Assembly: GCF_024666595.1 (NCBI RefSeq)
Contig: NZ_CP088296.1
Location: 682,001-746,000 of the forward strand
Direction: 5' to 3'
Source: Sphingomonas sp. J315
GTDB lineage: Bacteria; Pseudomonadota; Alphaproteobacteria; Sphingomonadales; Sphingomonadaceae
DNA: 64,000 bases
The notes beneath the pieces were generated by a model, which saw nothing but the letters and a program-made list of their open reading frames with translations, was not told where the DNA came from and searched no databases. This document shows, piece after piece, positions 25,608-34,818 of this stretch. A program made the translations under genes and the position numbers. How positions within the stretch are numbered: position 1 is the stretch's first letter; each line of letters begins with the position of its first letter.

Positions 25608-27764
25608 TCAGAAGCGGAAGCTGACCGACACGCTGCCGTTGCGGCCCGGCTGGGTGTAGGCGTCCTTGATAGTTGAAGTCGGCGACAGGCCGCGCACATC
25701 GCTCCACCAGGCATAGGTTTCGTCGGTCAGGTTGAAGACGCCGCCGCGCAGCGTGATGCTGTCAGTGACCTTGACGAATGCGGTGAGGTCGAGCGTGGTG
25801 AAGGCGGGCGGGGTGTAGCCGCCGCCGGCGCGGTCGGTTTCCTTCTTCGCGCTGTGCGTGGCGATGAGTTGCCCGCCGAACCGCCCGCCCGGATCGCGCC
25901 AGCCCGCGCCGATCACGACCTTGAACGGATCGACCGTCAGCAGGGGCGAGCGGGTGCCGCTCGGCGCAATCTCGTCACCCGTGGCGTAGGCGATCGAGAG
26001 GCGGCCGGTGAAGCCGGTGTCGCTCCACGCCTCGAACTTGGCCTCGATCCCTTCGACCTCGGCCTTGTCGATGTTGATGAACTTGTAGATCGCCGGATCG
26101 GTCGGGGTGAAGCTGCCGCCGACCACCTCCTGCGAGATGAAGTCGTCATAATCGGCGTGGAAGGCGGTGACGTCGAGCCGGACATTGTCGCTGAGGAAGC
26201 GCACGCCTGCTTCGAAACTGGCGCTGGTTTCGGGGCGCAGATCGGGGTTGGGCGCGGCGATATAGCCAAAGCCGAGATTGCCGAAGAAGGCGTTGACCTG
26301 GCTCGGTTCGGGCGCCTTGAACCCCTGCGCATAGTTGGCGAACAGGCGAACGCGCTCGCCCAGCTTCGCGACCACGCCGATCTTGGGCGACACACGCGAC
26401 CCGCTCTGCGCGACCGGAGTGATGCCCGGGAAGGTCTGGCTCGTATCGGGGGACAGGTCGAAATGGTCGAAGCGCAGCGCCGGGTGCAGCGTCACAGGAC
26501 CAAGCGCCACTTCACCCGCCGCGAACAAGCCGATCAGCGTATAGTCGGTATCGGGGAAGGCGCGGGTCGGGAAGGTTTCGCCCGCCGGCGGGACGGTCCC
26601 GTCGCGCAGTCCCTGCTGCTCGGTCCGGCTGACGTCGCCACCCAGGATGATCCGCAGCGGCGCCTCCGCCGTCCCGAAGTTCAGCCGCGCTTCGCCCGCT
26701 GCGCCGTAGACGCGGTTGGCGAAGATGTTGAGGCGCGTGCGATCGACCGCCGGGTTGCGATCCTCGGACGTGAACTGGCTGTCCTCCGAATCCTGAAGAT
26801 AGACGGCGAGCCGCGCCGCCTCGATCGTGCCGTCGCCCTGCCAGCTCCAGTCGAGTCCTGCGCGCCAGCGATGGCCGGTGTCGGTCGCGTCGAGGTTGAG
26901 CACGCTCGCGCTGTGGCCGGTCAGCACATCGGTGTAGAGGTGCGTGTCGAGATACTCGCCGGTCAGACGGATGCGGTGCCCGCCGCTCTCCCAGACCAGC
27001 CGCCCGAGCGCGGCGTTCGACCGTCCATCCTGCGGGTTGGGCTGGGTCCGCGCCGCGCCGGTGCCACCGACGGTCCCCCGATTCTCATATTCATGGAAGT
27101 CGCGGCGCGTATAGGCCGCCATTACCGACCAGTCGCCCGAGCGCCCGGCGAGGATCGCGGTCTCGCTGAACTCGTTGTCCGCGGAGGAATAGGCCGCACG
27201 CACGAGGCCACCGACATTCTGCCCCGTGCGCAACAGATCCTCGGGATCGCTGGTGATGAAGCTGACCGCGCCCGCCAGTCCGTCGCTGCCGTAAAGCGCC
27301 GACGCCGAGCCGCGCAGAATCTCGACCGACTTGATCAGGCCGAGGTCGACATAGTCGCCGCGCCCCACGCCCTGCGCGCCGAACGTGAACCCGTCGGGGA
27401 CGCGCACGCCATCGACCTGGATCAACACGCGGTTGCCGCCGAGGCCGCGGATCGTGAACCCCTCATTGCCCGCGCGCCCCGTGGTGCCCAGCGCCGCGCC
27501 GAAGCGGGTCGGCTGGCGCGCGACGCTCACCCCCGGCTCGAACCGCACCAGTTCCTTGATGTCGGTGACGAGTTCATCGGCGATCTGCGCTTCGTCGATC
27601 ACGCTGACGGTCGCGGGCGCATCCTGCGTCGCAATCGGCGTGCGGGTCGCGGTGATGGTGACGACGTCCTTGGGGTCGGCATCCGCGTCGTTTGCCCGCG
27701 CGGGCAAAGCGAGCAGCGCGGCGAGCGCGACTCCCGAGACAAGAACGATACGCTGCGACTTCAT
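25608..27764 (-). CDS. TonB-dependent heme/iron receptor
   Basis: A 718-residue outer-membrane gated porin. Signal peptide 1-25 (ends PARAN), TonB box VVTITATR, plug domain (RGLGGNRVLIQVDGVRVPDG, LGLIKSVEILRGSASALYGSDGLAGAV), and a 22-strand barrel ending in the Phe-terminal SVSVSFRF. The barrel contains FKAP and NPDL elements comparable to the FRAP/NPNL signature of heme receptors, supporting hemoglobin/heme uptake. ATG 27764 follows AAGGGG. A strong Fur box lies 20 bases upstream. Forms an operon with the DUF6607 gene. Confidence 0.92.
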   Translation of the reverse strand: MKSQRIVLVSGVALAALLALPARANDADADPKDVVTITATRTPIATQDAPATVSVIDEAQIADELVTDIKELVRFEPGVSVARQPTRFGAALGTTGRAGNEGFTIRGLGGNRVLIQVDGVRVPDGFTFGAQGVGRGDYVDLGLIKSVEILRGSASALYGSDGLAGAVSFITSDPEDLLRTGQNVGGLVRAAYSSADNEFSETAILAGRSGDWSVMAAYTRRDFHEYENRGTVGGTGAARTQPNPQDGRSNAALGRLVWESGGHRIRLTGEYLDTHLYTDVLTGHSASVLNLDATDTGHRWRAGLDWSWQGDGTIEAARLAVYLQDSEDSQFTSEDRNPAVDRTRLNIFANRVYGAAGEARLNFGTAEAPLRIILGGDVSRTEQQGLRDGTVPPAGETFPTRAFPDTDYTLIGLFAAGEVALGPVTLHPALRFDHFDLSPDTSQTFPGITPVAQSGSRVSPKIGVVAKLGERVRLFANYAQGFKAPEPSQVNAFFGNLGFGYIAAPNPDLRPETSASFEAGVRFLSDNVRLDVTAFHADYDDFISQEVVGGSFTPTDPAIYKFINIDKAEVEGIEAKFEAWSDTGFTGRLSIAYATGDEIAPSGTRSPLLTVDPFKVVIGAGWRDPGGRFGGQLIATHSAKKETDRAGGGYTPPAFTTLDLTAFVKVTDSITLRGGVFNLTDETYAWWSDVRGLSPTSTIKDAYTQPGRNGSVSVSFRF

Positions 27765-27785
27765 ACCAAACCCCTTCAACTTGCG

Positions 27786-27805
27786 AATGCGAGTGATTCT
27801 CATTT
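27786..27805 (-). promoter_or_regulatory. Fur box
   Basis: On the minus strand AAATGAGAATCACTCGCATT matches the classical Fur dyad (AATGAGAATCATTCTCATT type) at all but about two positions. It lies directly upstream of the receptor ribosome site, so iron-replete repression of the receptor and DUF6607 genes is expected. Confidence 0.75.
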
Positions 27806-27897
27806 GCGGTTCGAGTAGGCGGCGTCGTTTCGGGTGTCAACCACGTCGGCATAAATCGCGCATGACGAAGGCCGCGCGCCGCGTTAGAAGCCGTCGC

Positions 27898-28983
27898 ATG
27901 CAACGTCCCAAGCTCTCGGTCGTCGTGCCGTGCTACAATGAAGAAGGCTGTCTCGAGCTACTCCACGGTCGCGTTTCCGCAGCGGCGCGCGCCGCGGTTG
28001 GCGACGATTATGAAATCGTGCTGGTCAATGACGGGTCGCGCGATGGCAGCTGGGCGGTAATGCAGCGACTGGCAGCCGCCGACCCGCATCTGGTCGCGGT
28101 CAATCTGTCGCGCAACCACGGGCATCAGCTTGCGCTCACCGCCGGGCTCGACCTGTGCGCGGGCGAGGAGATTCTCGTGATCGACGCCGATCTTCAGGAC
28201 CCGCCCGAGCTGCTGTCCGACATGCGCGCGACCATGCGCGAACAGGGCGCGGACGTGGTCTATGCGGTGCGCCGCAAGCGCGATGGCGAGACGTTTTTCA
28301 AGAAAGCGACCGCCGCGCTCTTCTACCGCATGCTCGACCGGATCACCGACACGCCGATCCCGCTCGACACCGGCGATTTCCGCCTGATGACCCGCCGTGC
28401 GCTCGACGCCTTTCTGTCACTGCCCGAACAGGCGCGCTTCATTCGCGGCATGGTCGCCTGGGTCGGGTTCCGCCAGGTACCGTTCGTCTATGACCGGCAT
28501 GAGCGCCACGCCGGCGAGACTAAATATCCGCTGGCCAAGATGGTCCGCTTCGCGCTCGATGCGGTGACCGGCTTCTCGACCGCGCCGCTCCGCTTCGCCA
28601 GCCATGTCGGTCTCGCACTCACCGGCCTGTCGGCGCTGCTGTTCCTTTACATCGTCGTCGGGTGGCTGTTCGGCAACGCGGTGCAGGGTTGGACCTCGAC
28701 GATGCTGGTGGTGGTGTTCCTCGGCGCGGTGCAGATGTTCGTGCTTGGCATGATCGGTGAGTATCTCGGCCGCCTCTATGTCGAATCGAAGCGGCGTCCG
28801 CTCTACCTCGTCGCCGATGTGGCGGGGCCGGTGAAGGGTCACGCCTCACTCGGCTACCGCTTCCAGGATTCGGGGGAGGTCACCGTCGCGCCGTTCGCGC
28901 CCCCGCGCGCCGACACCGACGAACCCGCACCCGCCCCCACCAAGACGCCCAAGCGCAAGCCTGAACCGCCGACGCTGCTGTGA
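27898..28983 (+). CDS. GT2 glycosyltransferase, GtrB/DPM1-like
   Basis: A 361-residue membrane-anchored family 2 glycosyltransferase that would move a sugar from a nucleotide donor to undecaprenyl phosphate. N-terminal catalytic domain: LSVVVPCYNEEGCLE, DYEIVLVNDGSRDGS, the metal motif DADLQD, and QARFIRGMVAW. Two C-terminal membrane helices (about 230-300) follow, then a Pro-rich tail (PAPAPTKTPKRK). Start is ATG 27898. Stop overlaps the dacB start. A GtrA flippase gene lies 3.5 kb away, making a Gtr-type modification system plausible. Confidence 0.9.
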   Translation: MQRPKLSVVVPCYNEEGCLELLHGRVSAAARAAVGDDYEIVLVNDGSRDGSWAVMQRLAAADPHLVAVNLSRNHGHQLALTAGLDLCAGEEILVIDADLQDPPELLSDMRATMREQGADVVYAVRRKRDGETFFKKATAALFYRMLDRITDTPIPLDTGDFRLMTRRALDAFLSLPEQARFIRGMVAWVGFRQVPFVYDRHERHAGETKYPLAKMVRFALDAVTGFSTAPLRFASHVGLALTGLSALLFLYIVVGWLFGNAVQGWTSTMLVVVFLGAVQMFVLGMIGEYLGRLYVESKRRPLYLVADVAGPVKGHASLGYRFQDSGEVTVAPFAPPRADTDEPAPAPTKTPKRKPEPPTLL

Positions 28984-30420
28984 AGCACGCCTTTGCCCTT
29001 GCCGCGCTCGCGCTCGCCGCGCCGGTTCTCGCACAGGACGCGCCGTCGTTGCGCGACCGGGTCGAAGCGGAGTTCGCCAAGGCCCCGACCGGCGCGCGCT
29101 TCGGGCTGGTCGTCGGCGATGGCGCGGGGCGTGAGATCGTGTCGATCCGCCCGGACGAGCGCTTCATCCCCGCGTCCAACACCAAGATCGTGACCACGGC
29201 CGCAGCATGGTGGACAATGCCTGACGCGATCACCGCGCCCGACACCAGCGGCGGCGCGGCGGTGCGGGTCGAGGGCAAGGACGTGATCCTGACCGGGCGC
29301 GGCGACGCCCGCCTGTCGAGCGCGGCGGATTGCGTCACCAACTGCCTCGGCCAGCTCGCCAACGCCATCGCAGCAGGTATCCGCCGGGTCCGCAACATCA
29401 CCGGCGACGCGACCCTGTTCCCCGACGAACGCTGGAGCTCGGGGATGAGCTGGAACAACATCCCGTCGCGCTACGGCACCGCCAATTCCGCGCTCACCCT
29501 CGACGATAACGAGCTGGCCGCGACCGTCACCCCCGGGCAAGCCGGGCGAGGCACCGAAGGTCGAGCATCTCGGCTATGTAAAGATCGACAATCGCGTCGT
29601 GACTGTCGCGGGCGGCAAGACCGATATCGATTTCGACCGCCTCCCCTTTGACCGAACGATCCGCTTCACCGGCACCATCGCCGCCGACGCGACGCCCCAG
29701 ACGATCCGCTTCGGCATCGACGACCCGGCGCATTATGCAGCATGGCGGCTCGCCGCGATGCTGCGCGAGCGCGGGGTGAAGGTGAGCGGCACGATCACCT
29801 CGCGCTATCGCACGCTCGATCCCGCTACCGACGATCCGGCGAAGCGCGCCGCCCCGCCCCCGCGCCCACCCGCTCCGGTGTGGCTCGCCGCACTGACCCC
29901 GCCTCCGCTGGCGGAGGATGTGCACACGATCAACAAGGTCAGCCAAAACCTGCACACCGAATTGCTGCTGCGCCGCACCGGGCTGGTCGAGGGGACCGGA
30001 TCGGTCGCCGACGGGCAGAAGCGGGTTGCCGCATTGTTCGCCGCCGCCGGGGTGCCGCGCACCGCGTTCGATTTCTCCGACGGATCGGGCATGTCGACCT
30101 ATAACCGCATCGCGCCGCGCGGCATGGTCACCCTGCTCGACTGGATCGCGCGCCAGCCCTGGGGCGCGGCGTGGCGTGAGACGCTGCCGGTCGGCGGGGT
30201 CGATGGTACCCTGTCGCGCCGGTTCAAGGGCACCGCGCTGGAAGGCCGCATCTTCGCCAAGACCGGGACGATCAACGCGACCAACGCGCTCGCCGGCTAT
30301 ATGATTGGCAAGAGTGGAAAATTGCTCACCTTCGCCGCCTATGCCAATGATGTGCCGGGGGATGCGTCGGGAACGCCGATGATCGACGCGGCATTGGTGG
30401 CGGTCGCCGAAGCGAACTGA
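28980..30420 (+). CDS. dacB: D-alanyl-D-alanine carboxypeptidase/endopeptidase, PBP4 type (frameshifted)
   Basis: Periplasmic penicillin-binding protein of class C that trims peptidoglycan cross-links. Signal peptide 1-18. Active-site SNTK (Ser66-Lys69), SxN-type motif in DGSGMSTYN and KTG in FAKTGTI are all present, but in two frames. After ELAATVTPG the frame is lost. Removing one C from the five-C run 29530-29534 gives TPGKPGEAPKVEHLGYVKI and a 479-residue protein. GTG start overlaps the GT2 stop by four bases. As written, only the first third would be made. Confidence 0.87.
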
Positions 30421-30448
30421 CGCCGCCCCCGATGAGGGGGAGAAGGCC

Positions 30449-31546
30449 ATGCTGCTCGCCGCGATGATGCTGGTCCAGGACGCCCCCGCGCTCGAAGCGG
30501 CGGGGCGCTACGCCGACGCCGAGCGCGCGCGCCGGACGCACTATGAACAGGTCCAGCGGCGCGGCTCCGCTACTGTCGCGGCGGCAGATGCTGCGGAGAA
30601 GCTCGCCGACAATCTGGCGATGCAGTTGCGCCTCAACGACGCCGAACCGCTCTATCGTCGCGCGTTCGAGATCCGGCTGGCCAAGCTTGGCGAGAAGCAT
30701 GGCGACACCGCGCGCAGCCTGCGCCAGCTCGCCGCGCTGGCGATGGCGCGCGGCGCGCTGAACGAGGCGGGGGCGCTGGCGCGGCGCTCGCTCGACATTC
30801 AGCGCGCCGTGTCGCCGGGAGCGATGGAGCTGGCTTGGGCGCTCAACGCCATGGCCGAGGTGCTGGCAGCGCAGGGCAAGGCATTCGACGCCGAACCGTT
30901 GTTTGCAGAAGCGGTGACGATTGCTCGCCAGATCGGCGACCCCGACCTCGCCATTCTTCTCAACAATCGCGGCAATAATTTCTACCGCATGGCGACCGCA
31001 ACGGTGATCCCGCCAATGTTCCGGCGGCGCGCGGGGGCCACCCGTTCGGTGGTCGCACCCACCGACATGGAGGATAGCGGCGGCCTCGATCCGCTGCGCA
31101 AACGCGCCTTCCTCACGCAGGGTCGCGATCTGTTGAACGAGGCGATGCGGATGTTCACCGCCGCATCGGGCGCGGATCATCCGGACGTCGCCAACCTGCT
31201 CAACGGCCTCGCCGCCAATTACCGCGCCGCCGGGATGACCGCGGAGGCGGAGGATCGCTACCGGCAGGCGTTGAGTATCAAGGCGCGCTTCCTGCCCCCC
31301 GACAATCGCGACCGCATTATCGGCGAGTGGAGCCTGGGCGACCTGCTCGCCACCCGCCCCGGACTGGAAGCCGAAGCCCGCAGCCGGTTGCGCGCGGCAA
31401 TGGCCGGGGCGATGGAGTCACAGGCCCGTTTCCGCACCTTCGACGCGGCGGCGAGCAACGAGTTGCGCAGCTACGCGCCCGTGTTCGCGACCAGTATCCG
31501 CGTCGCGTGGCGGCTATCGCTTACTTCGGCTGTGCCAGCACGATGA
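30449..31546 (+). CDS. Tetratricopeptide-repeat protein
   Basis: A 365-residue helical protein with TPR-like units of the kinesin-light-chain style: AEPLYRRAFEIRLAKLGEKHGDTARSLRQLA, AGALARRSLDIQ, AEPLFAEAVTIARQIGD and AEDRYRQALSIKARFLPPDNRD. A short hydrophobic start (MLLAAMMLVQDAPA) may be a signal peptide. It follows dacB by 28 bases with a GGGGGAGAAGG site and may share its transcript. The last 26 bases overlap the convergent methyltransferase gene, so the extreme C-terminus is less certain. Function unknown, probably protein binding. Confidence 0.8.
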   Translation: MLLAAMMLVQDAPALEAAGRYADAERARRTHYEQVQRRGSATVAAADAAEKLADNLAMQLRLNDAEPLYRRAFEIRLAKLGEKHGDTARSLRQLAALAMARGALNEAGALARRSLDIQRAVSPGAMELAWALNAMAEVLAAQGKAFDAEPLFAEAVTIARQIGDPDLAILLNNRGNNFYRMATATVIPPMFRRRAGATRSVVAPTDMEDSGGLDPLRKRAFLTQGRDLLNEAMRMFTAASGADHPDVANLLNGLAANYRAAGMTAEAEDRYRQALSIKARFLPPDNRDRIIGEWSLGDLLATRPGLEAEARSRLRAAMAGAMESQARFRTFDAAASNELRSYAPVFATSIRVAWRLSLTSAVPAR

Positions 31547-32249
31547 TCGAAAGGCCGGGCGGCATCGGCACGCGGCCGAGCAGATGGCGCTCTAGCCCGA
31601 AGATCTTTTCGAACGCCCAGTTGAGCGGCCCCGGCGGTGGCGAATCGTCGCTGTCGTCCTTGCCGGTCAGCTTGCCCGCCAGTCGCGCGGCGACTGCAGC
31701 GGGGAACAGCAGCGAGTTGAACCAGCGCAGCTTGCGCCACTTCAGCCCCGCCTTTTCCAGCGCGGCGGTCAGTGTCGCCTTGGAATAGCGGCGCTTATGG
31801 TGGTTCACCACGTCATGCGCGCTCCACATCCATTGATGCGCCGGCACGGTGATCAGGATCGTCCCGCCGGGCTTCAGCCGCTTGGCCATGCCGGCAAGCG
31901 CGGCGACATCGTCCTCGACATGCTCGACCACGTCGAGCACCGCGATCAGGTCATATTGACCCTCGGCCACACCGCTCAACTCGGGCAGTGGCGCGCTGCC
32001 GACTTCCTTGCCCAGTCGTGCGCTGGCGACGCTGCGCGCGGCGGCGTCGATTTCGATCGCGTCGACCTGCCCGAACGCGCCGAGCATGGGGAGGTTGTGC
32101 CCGGTGCCGCAGCCGATCTCGAGAATTCGCGCGTCCTTGGGCGGCTTTACATAGCGCGCGATATAATCGGCGAGGATGTCGCGGCGCGCCACATACCACC
32201 AATGGGTGGAATCATGCTCGGCCATGCGGTCGTAAACGATGCGGTCCAT
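31521..32249 (-). CDS. Class I SAM-dependent methyltransferase
   Basis: A 242-residue methyltransferase with motif I ILEIGCGTGHNLPML, the acidic loop DAIEIDAAA and the UbiE/bioC-like DLIAVLDVVEHVEDD and LKPGGTILITVPA. The family includes sugar and lipid methylases and the HWWY N-terminus is common in polysaccharide loci. ATG 32249 begins the usual MDRIVYDRM start. It lies three bases from the end of the 265-bp palindromic element, so no normal ribosome site exists. An in-frame GTG at 32267 lies within the element. Follows gtrA on the same strand. Confidence 0.85.
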   Translation of the reverse strand: MDRIVYDRMAEHDSTHWWYVARRDILADYIARYVKPPKDARILEIGCGTGHNLPMLGAFGQVDAIEIDAAARSVASARLGKEVGSAPLPELSGVAEGQYDLIAVLDVVEHVEDDVAALAGMAKRLKPGGTILITVPAHQWMWSAHDVVNHHKRRYSKATLTAALEKAGLKWRKLRWFNSLLFPAAVAARLAGKLTGKDDSDDSPPPGPLNWAFEKIFGLERHLLGRVPMPPGLSIIVLAQPK

Positions 32250-32252
32250 GTT

Positions 32253-32517
32253 AGGGTCTGAACTCACTTAAAACGAGGTCGAGACGGAGCCGAATTTGGC
32301 GCCAGGCGAGGGGAGAGGAGGGAGCGATGGGATTACATCGTGACCGACGATCGACGACGCATGGCGCCAAATTCGGCCCGCCGCGCGGTCGCCCGTGGAA
32401 GGCCGCCGAGCAGCGTCGCTTGCTTGCGCGTAGCGCTGCTACGCGTCTGCGCTGCGCTCCTTGTCGGCGGCCTTCCACGGGCGATCTCGATCCTCGTTTC
32501 AAGTGAGTTCAGACCCT
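32253..32517. repeat. 265-bp inverted-repeat element with three-way-junction potential
   Basis: Terminal arms 32253-32284 and 32485-32517 begin with a perfect 17-bp AGGGTCTGAACTCACTT and pair over about 32 bases with one mismatch and a one-base bulge. Inside are two further perfect stems: 32289-32304 with 32362-32377 (16 bp) and 32389-32409 with 32464-32484 (21 bp), the latter meeting the closing arm with no gap. The element fills the whole space between the gtrA stop and the methyltransferase start. It encodes no plausible protein. It may be a MITE-like mobile remnant or a structured RNA. I do not recognise it as a named family. Confidence 0.75.
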
Positions 32518-32943
32518 CTACCCAAACACCCATTGGCGGTTGAGTGCAAATGTCGCGACGGGGGTTACGGTCACGATCGGGATCAGCGGCACCCATTCGG
32601 GATAGTGCATCAGGTCGGCGAGCACCCAGGTGAACAGCGCGTTGAGCAACAGCCCAAAGCCCTGGACGATCAGGAATTTGAAGTGCTGGCGCCCGCTATT
32701 GTCGCGGCTGCCATGCCCCTTGAAGCTCCAGAAGCTATGCAGGAAAAAGCCGCAGGTGACCGCGACCGCAAAGGCGAATGGCACCGCCGCAACGGCGAGG
32801 TTCGGGAACACCCACCACACCAGCGGCAGATAGACGGCCGAATAGATCACGGTGGAGATGCCCCCCGCGATGCCGAAACGGATCAGCTGGCCGAGCATCC
32901 CGCTCCGCCGCAAATCGTCCAGTCGATGAATGAGTGAAGCCAC
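32518..32943 (-). CDS. GtrA family membrane protein
   Basis: A 141-residue inner-membrane protein with four helices, matching GtrA: LGQLIRFGIAGGISTVIYSAVYL, AVTCGFFLHSFWSFKG, HFKFLIVQGFGLLLNALFTWVL and ATFALNRQWVFG. GtrA proteins are proposed to flip polyprenyl-linked sugars across the membrane. The TAG stop is followed directly by the palindromic element and then the methyltransferase gene. With the GT2 gene at 27898 and the polytopic protein at 33006 it suggests a surface-glycan modification set. Confidence 0.88.
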   Translation of the reverse strand: MASLIHRLDDLRRSGMLGQLIRFGIAGGISTVIYSAVYLPLVWWVFPNLAVAAVPFAFAVAVTCGFFLHSFWSFKGHGSRDNSGRQHFKFLIVQGFGLLLNALFTWVLADLMHYPEWVPLIPIVTVTPVATFALNRQWVFG

Positions 32944-33005
32944 GCCCGCCTTGCCCTGAACTCGCGCGCCGCCCTAATGCTCGCGCTGCAGAAGGGGAAG
33001 CAGTT

Positions 33006-34808
33006 TTGAGTTCGACACGATTCGCGGGGTTCGACCTCGAACACGAGTTGACCGCGCGATGGGTGCGCTGGGCCCTGCTGGCCTGGGCCGTCATCGCGGG
33101 CTGGTATCTGTGGCAGCGCTGGGGGCTGATCAACGCGCTCACGCTGAGCGATACCGACGACAATATGCGGCTGATGCAGGTACGCGGCCTGCTCGCCGGG
33201 CAGGACTGGTATGACCTGCGGCAATATCGCCTCAGCCCGCCGAACGGTCTGGACATCCACTGGTCGCGCCTCGTCGACCTGCCGATCGCGGGGCTGATCC
33301 TGCTGTTCCAGCCGTTTACCGGCACGGCGATGGCCGAACGGCTGGCGGCGGGGATCGCGCCGCTGTTTCCACTCGCCGTGACGATGCTGGCGATGGGCGC
33401 TGCCGTCCGCCGGCTGATCGCGCCCGCCGCATGGACGCTGGCGATCATCATCCTGATGGGCTGCACCGCGACGATGGCGCAGTTCGTGCCGCTGCGCATC
33501 GACCATCATGGCTGGCAGCTCGCCTTTCTCGCACTCGCCGTGATGGGCATTGCCGACCCGCAGCGCACGCGCGGCGGCCTCACCGTCGGTTTGGCGAGCG
33601 CGGGCTCGCTGACGATCGGGCTGGAACTGCTGCCGTTCTGCGCGATGGCCGGAGCGATCGTCGCGCTGCGCTGGGTGTGGGACCGCGACGAAATGCCGCG
33701 GATGCGCGCTTATGGCCTCAGCCTCGCGGGCGGGAGCAGCGCGGGCTTCGTGCTGTTTGCGTCCAATGCCAATTACGCGATGCGCTGCGATGCGCTGACC
33801 CCAGTGTGGCTGTCGGTGATGGTCGCGGCGGGGGCGCTGTTGTTCCTCCTGAGCCTCGCCAATCCCGCCAATCGACTTCTCCGGCTGGGCCTTGCCGTGA
33901 TCGCAGGCAGCATCGTCGCGGGCGGGTTCGCAGGGTTGTTCCCGAATTGCCTCCAGCGCCCGGAAGGCGTGTCGGACGAGCTGGCCGAAACCTGGCTCAA
34001 CAATGTCCGAGAGGCCCGGCCGATCTACAAGCACAGCTTCGGCATGGCGTTTCCGATGGCGGTGCTGCCGGTGATCGGCATCATCGGCGCGGGGTTCGCC
34101 GCATGGCGTGCGAAGACCGCCGACCAGTTGGTCGCCTGGGTCGCGATCGGCCTGTTCACCGCCTTCGCCGGAGCGATGCTGTTGTGGCAGGTGCGCGCGG
34201 GACCGGCGGCACAGCTGCTCGCGGTGCCGGGCGCGGTGTGGCTCGCCTGGACGGTCATGCCGTGGTTTCTGGGGCATAAGTGGATGGCCGTGCGCGTGCT
34301 GGGATCGGTCGCCGCCTTCCTCATGGTATCCGGCCTTTTCGCCGGGTTCGTGGTCAAGTATCTCCCGGTCAACGGCCCGCCGAGCAAGGTCCGTGTCGCG
34401 GTAAGCAAGGCGAACAGCCGCTGCATGAGCGCCGCCGCGATGCGGACCCTCGACCGCGCTTTGCCCCCCTCGACCCTGTTCACCCATGTCGACCTTGGCC
34501 CGCGCCTGATCGTGATGACGCGGCACAAGGGCATCGCCGGCCCCTATCACCGCAACGAGCGCGCGATCCTCGACGTCCACCACGCCTTCAAGGGCGCACC
34601 GCAGGCGTTTCGCGGCATCGCGCGGCGTTATGACGCGCAATATCTGCTGGTCTGCCCCAATATGGCCGAGACGACGATGTACCGCGCACGGGCGAAGGAT
34701 GGGTTCTACGGTCAGTTGGCCAAGGGCAACGTCCCCGACTGGCTGGAGCCGATGCCGCTGCCCAAAGGCGCCCCCTACCGGCTGTGGCGCATCCGGTACG
34801 ACCGCTGA
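33006..34808 (+). CDS. Polytopic membrane protein, GT-C/STT3-like
   Basis: A 600-residue protein with roughly 11-13 membrane helices and a soluble C-terminal domain (about 470-600). An early acidic loop LSDTDDNMRLMQVRGLLAGQ, then WYDLRQYRLSPPNGLDIHWSRLVDLP and RIDHHGWQL, resembles the first-loop Asp motif of GT-C glycosyltransferases that use polyprenyl-linked sugars. Homologues have been loosely labelled AcrB-like, which the sequence does not support. TTG 33006 is preferred as the start because AAGGGGAAG precedes it. Divergent from gtrA. The glycosyltransferase role is inference. Confidence 0.7.
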   Translation: MSSTRFAGFDLEHELTARWVRWALLAWAVIAGWYLWQRWGLINALTLSDTDDNMRLMQVRGLLAGQDWYDLRQYRLSPPNGLDIHWSRLVDLPIAGLILLFQPFTGTAMAERLAAGIAPLFPLAVTMLAMGAAVRRLIAPAAWTLAIIILMGCTATMAQFVPLRIDHHGWQLAFLALAVMGIADPQRTRGGLTVGLASAGSLTIGLELLPFCAMAGAIVALRWVWDRDEMPRMRAYGLSLAGGSSAGFVLFASNANYAMRCDALTPVWLSVMVAAGALLFLLSLANPANRLLRLGLAVIAGSIVAGGFAGLFPNCLQRPEGVSDELAETWLNNVREARPIYKHSFGMAFPMAVLPVIGIIGAGFAAWRAKTADQLVAWVAIGLFTAFAGAMLLWQVRAGPAAQLLAVPGAVWLAWTVMPWFLGHKWMAVRVLGSVAAFLMVSGLFAGFVVKYLPVNGPPSKVRVAVSKANSRCMSAAAMRTLDRALPPSTLFTHVDLGPRLIVMTRHKGIAGPYHRNERAILDVHHAFKGAPQAFRGIARRYDAQYLLVCPNMAETTMYRARAKDGFYGQLAKGNVPDWLEPMPLPKGAPYRLWRIRYDR

Positions 34809-34818
34809 GGCTCGCGCC

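Noticed and set aside
32338..32540. Short open frames inside the 265-bp element
   Set aside because: Both strands are open because of the stem composition; no start signals and no conserved-looking peptide.
32883..34640. 585-codon minus-strand open frame opposite the polytopic membrane protein
   Set aside because: Arg/His/Ala-rich composition typical of antisense high-GC frames; the plus strand shows clear membrane helices.
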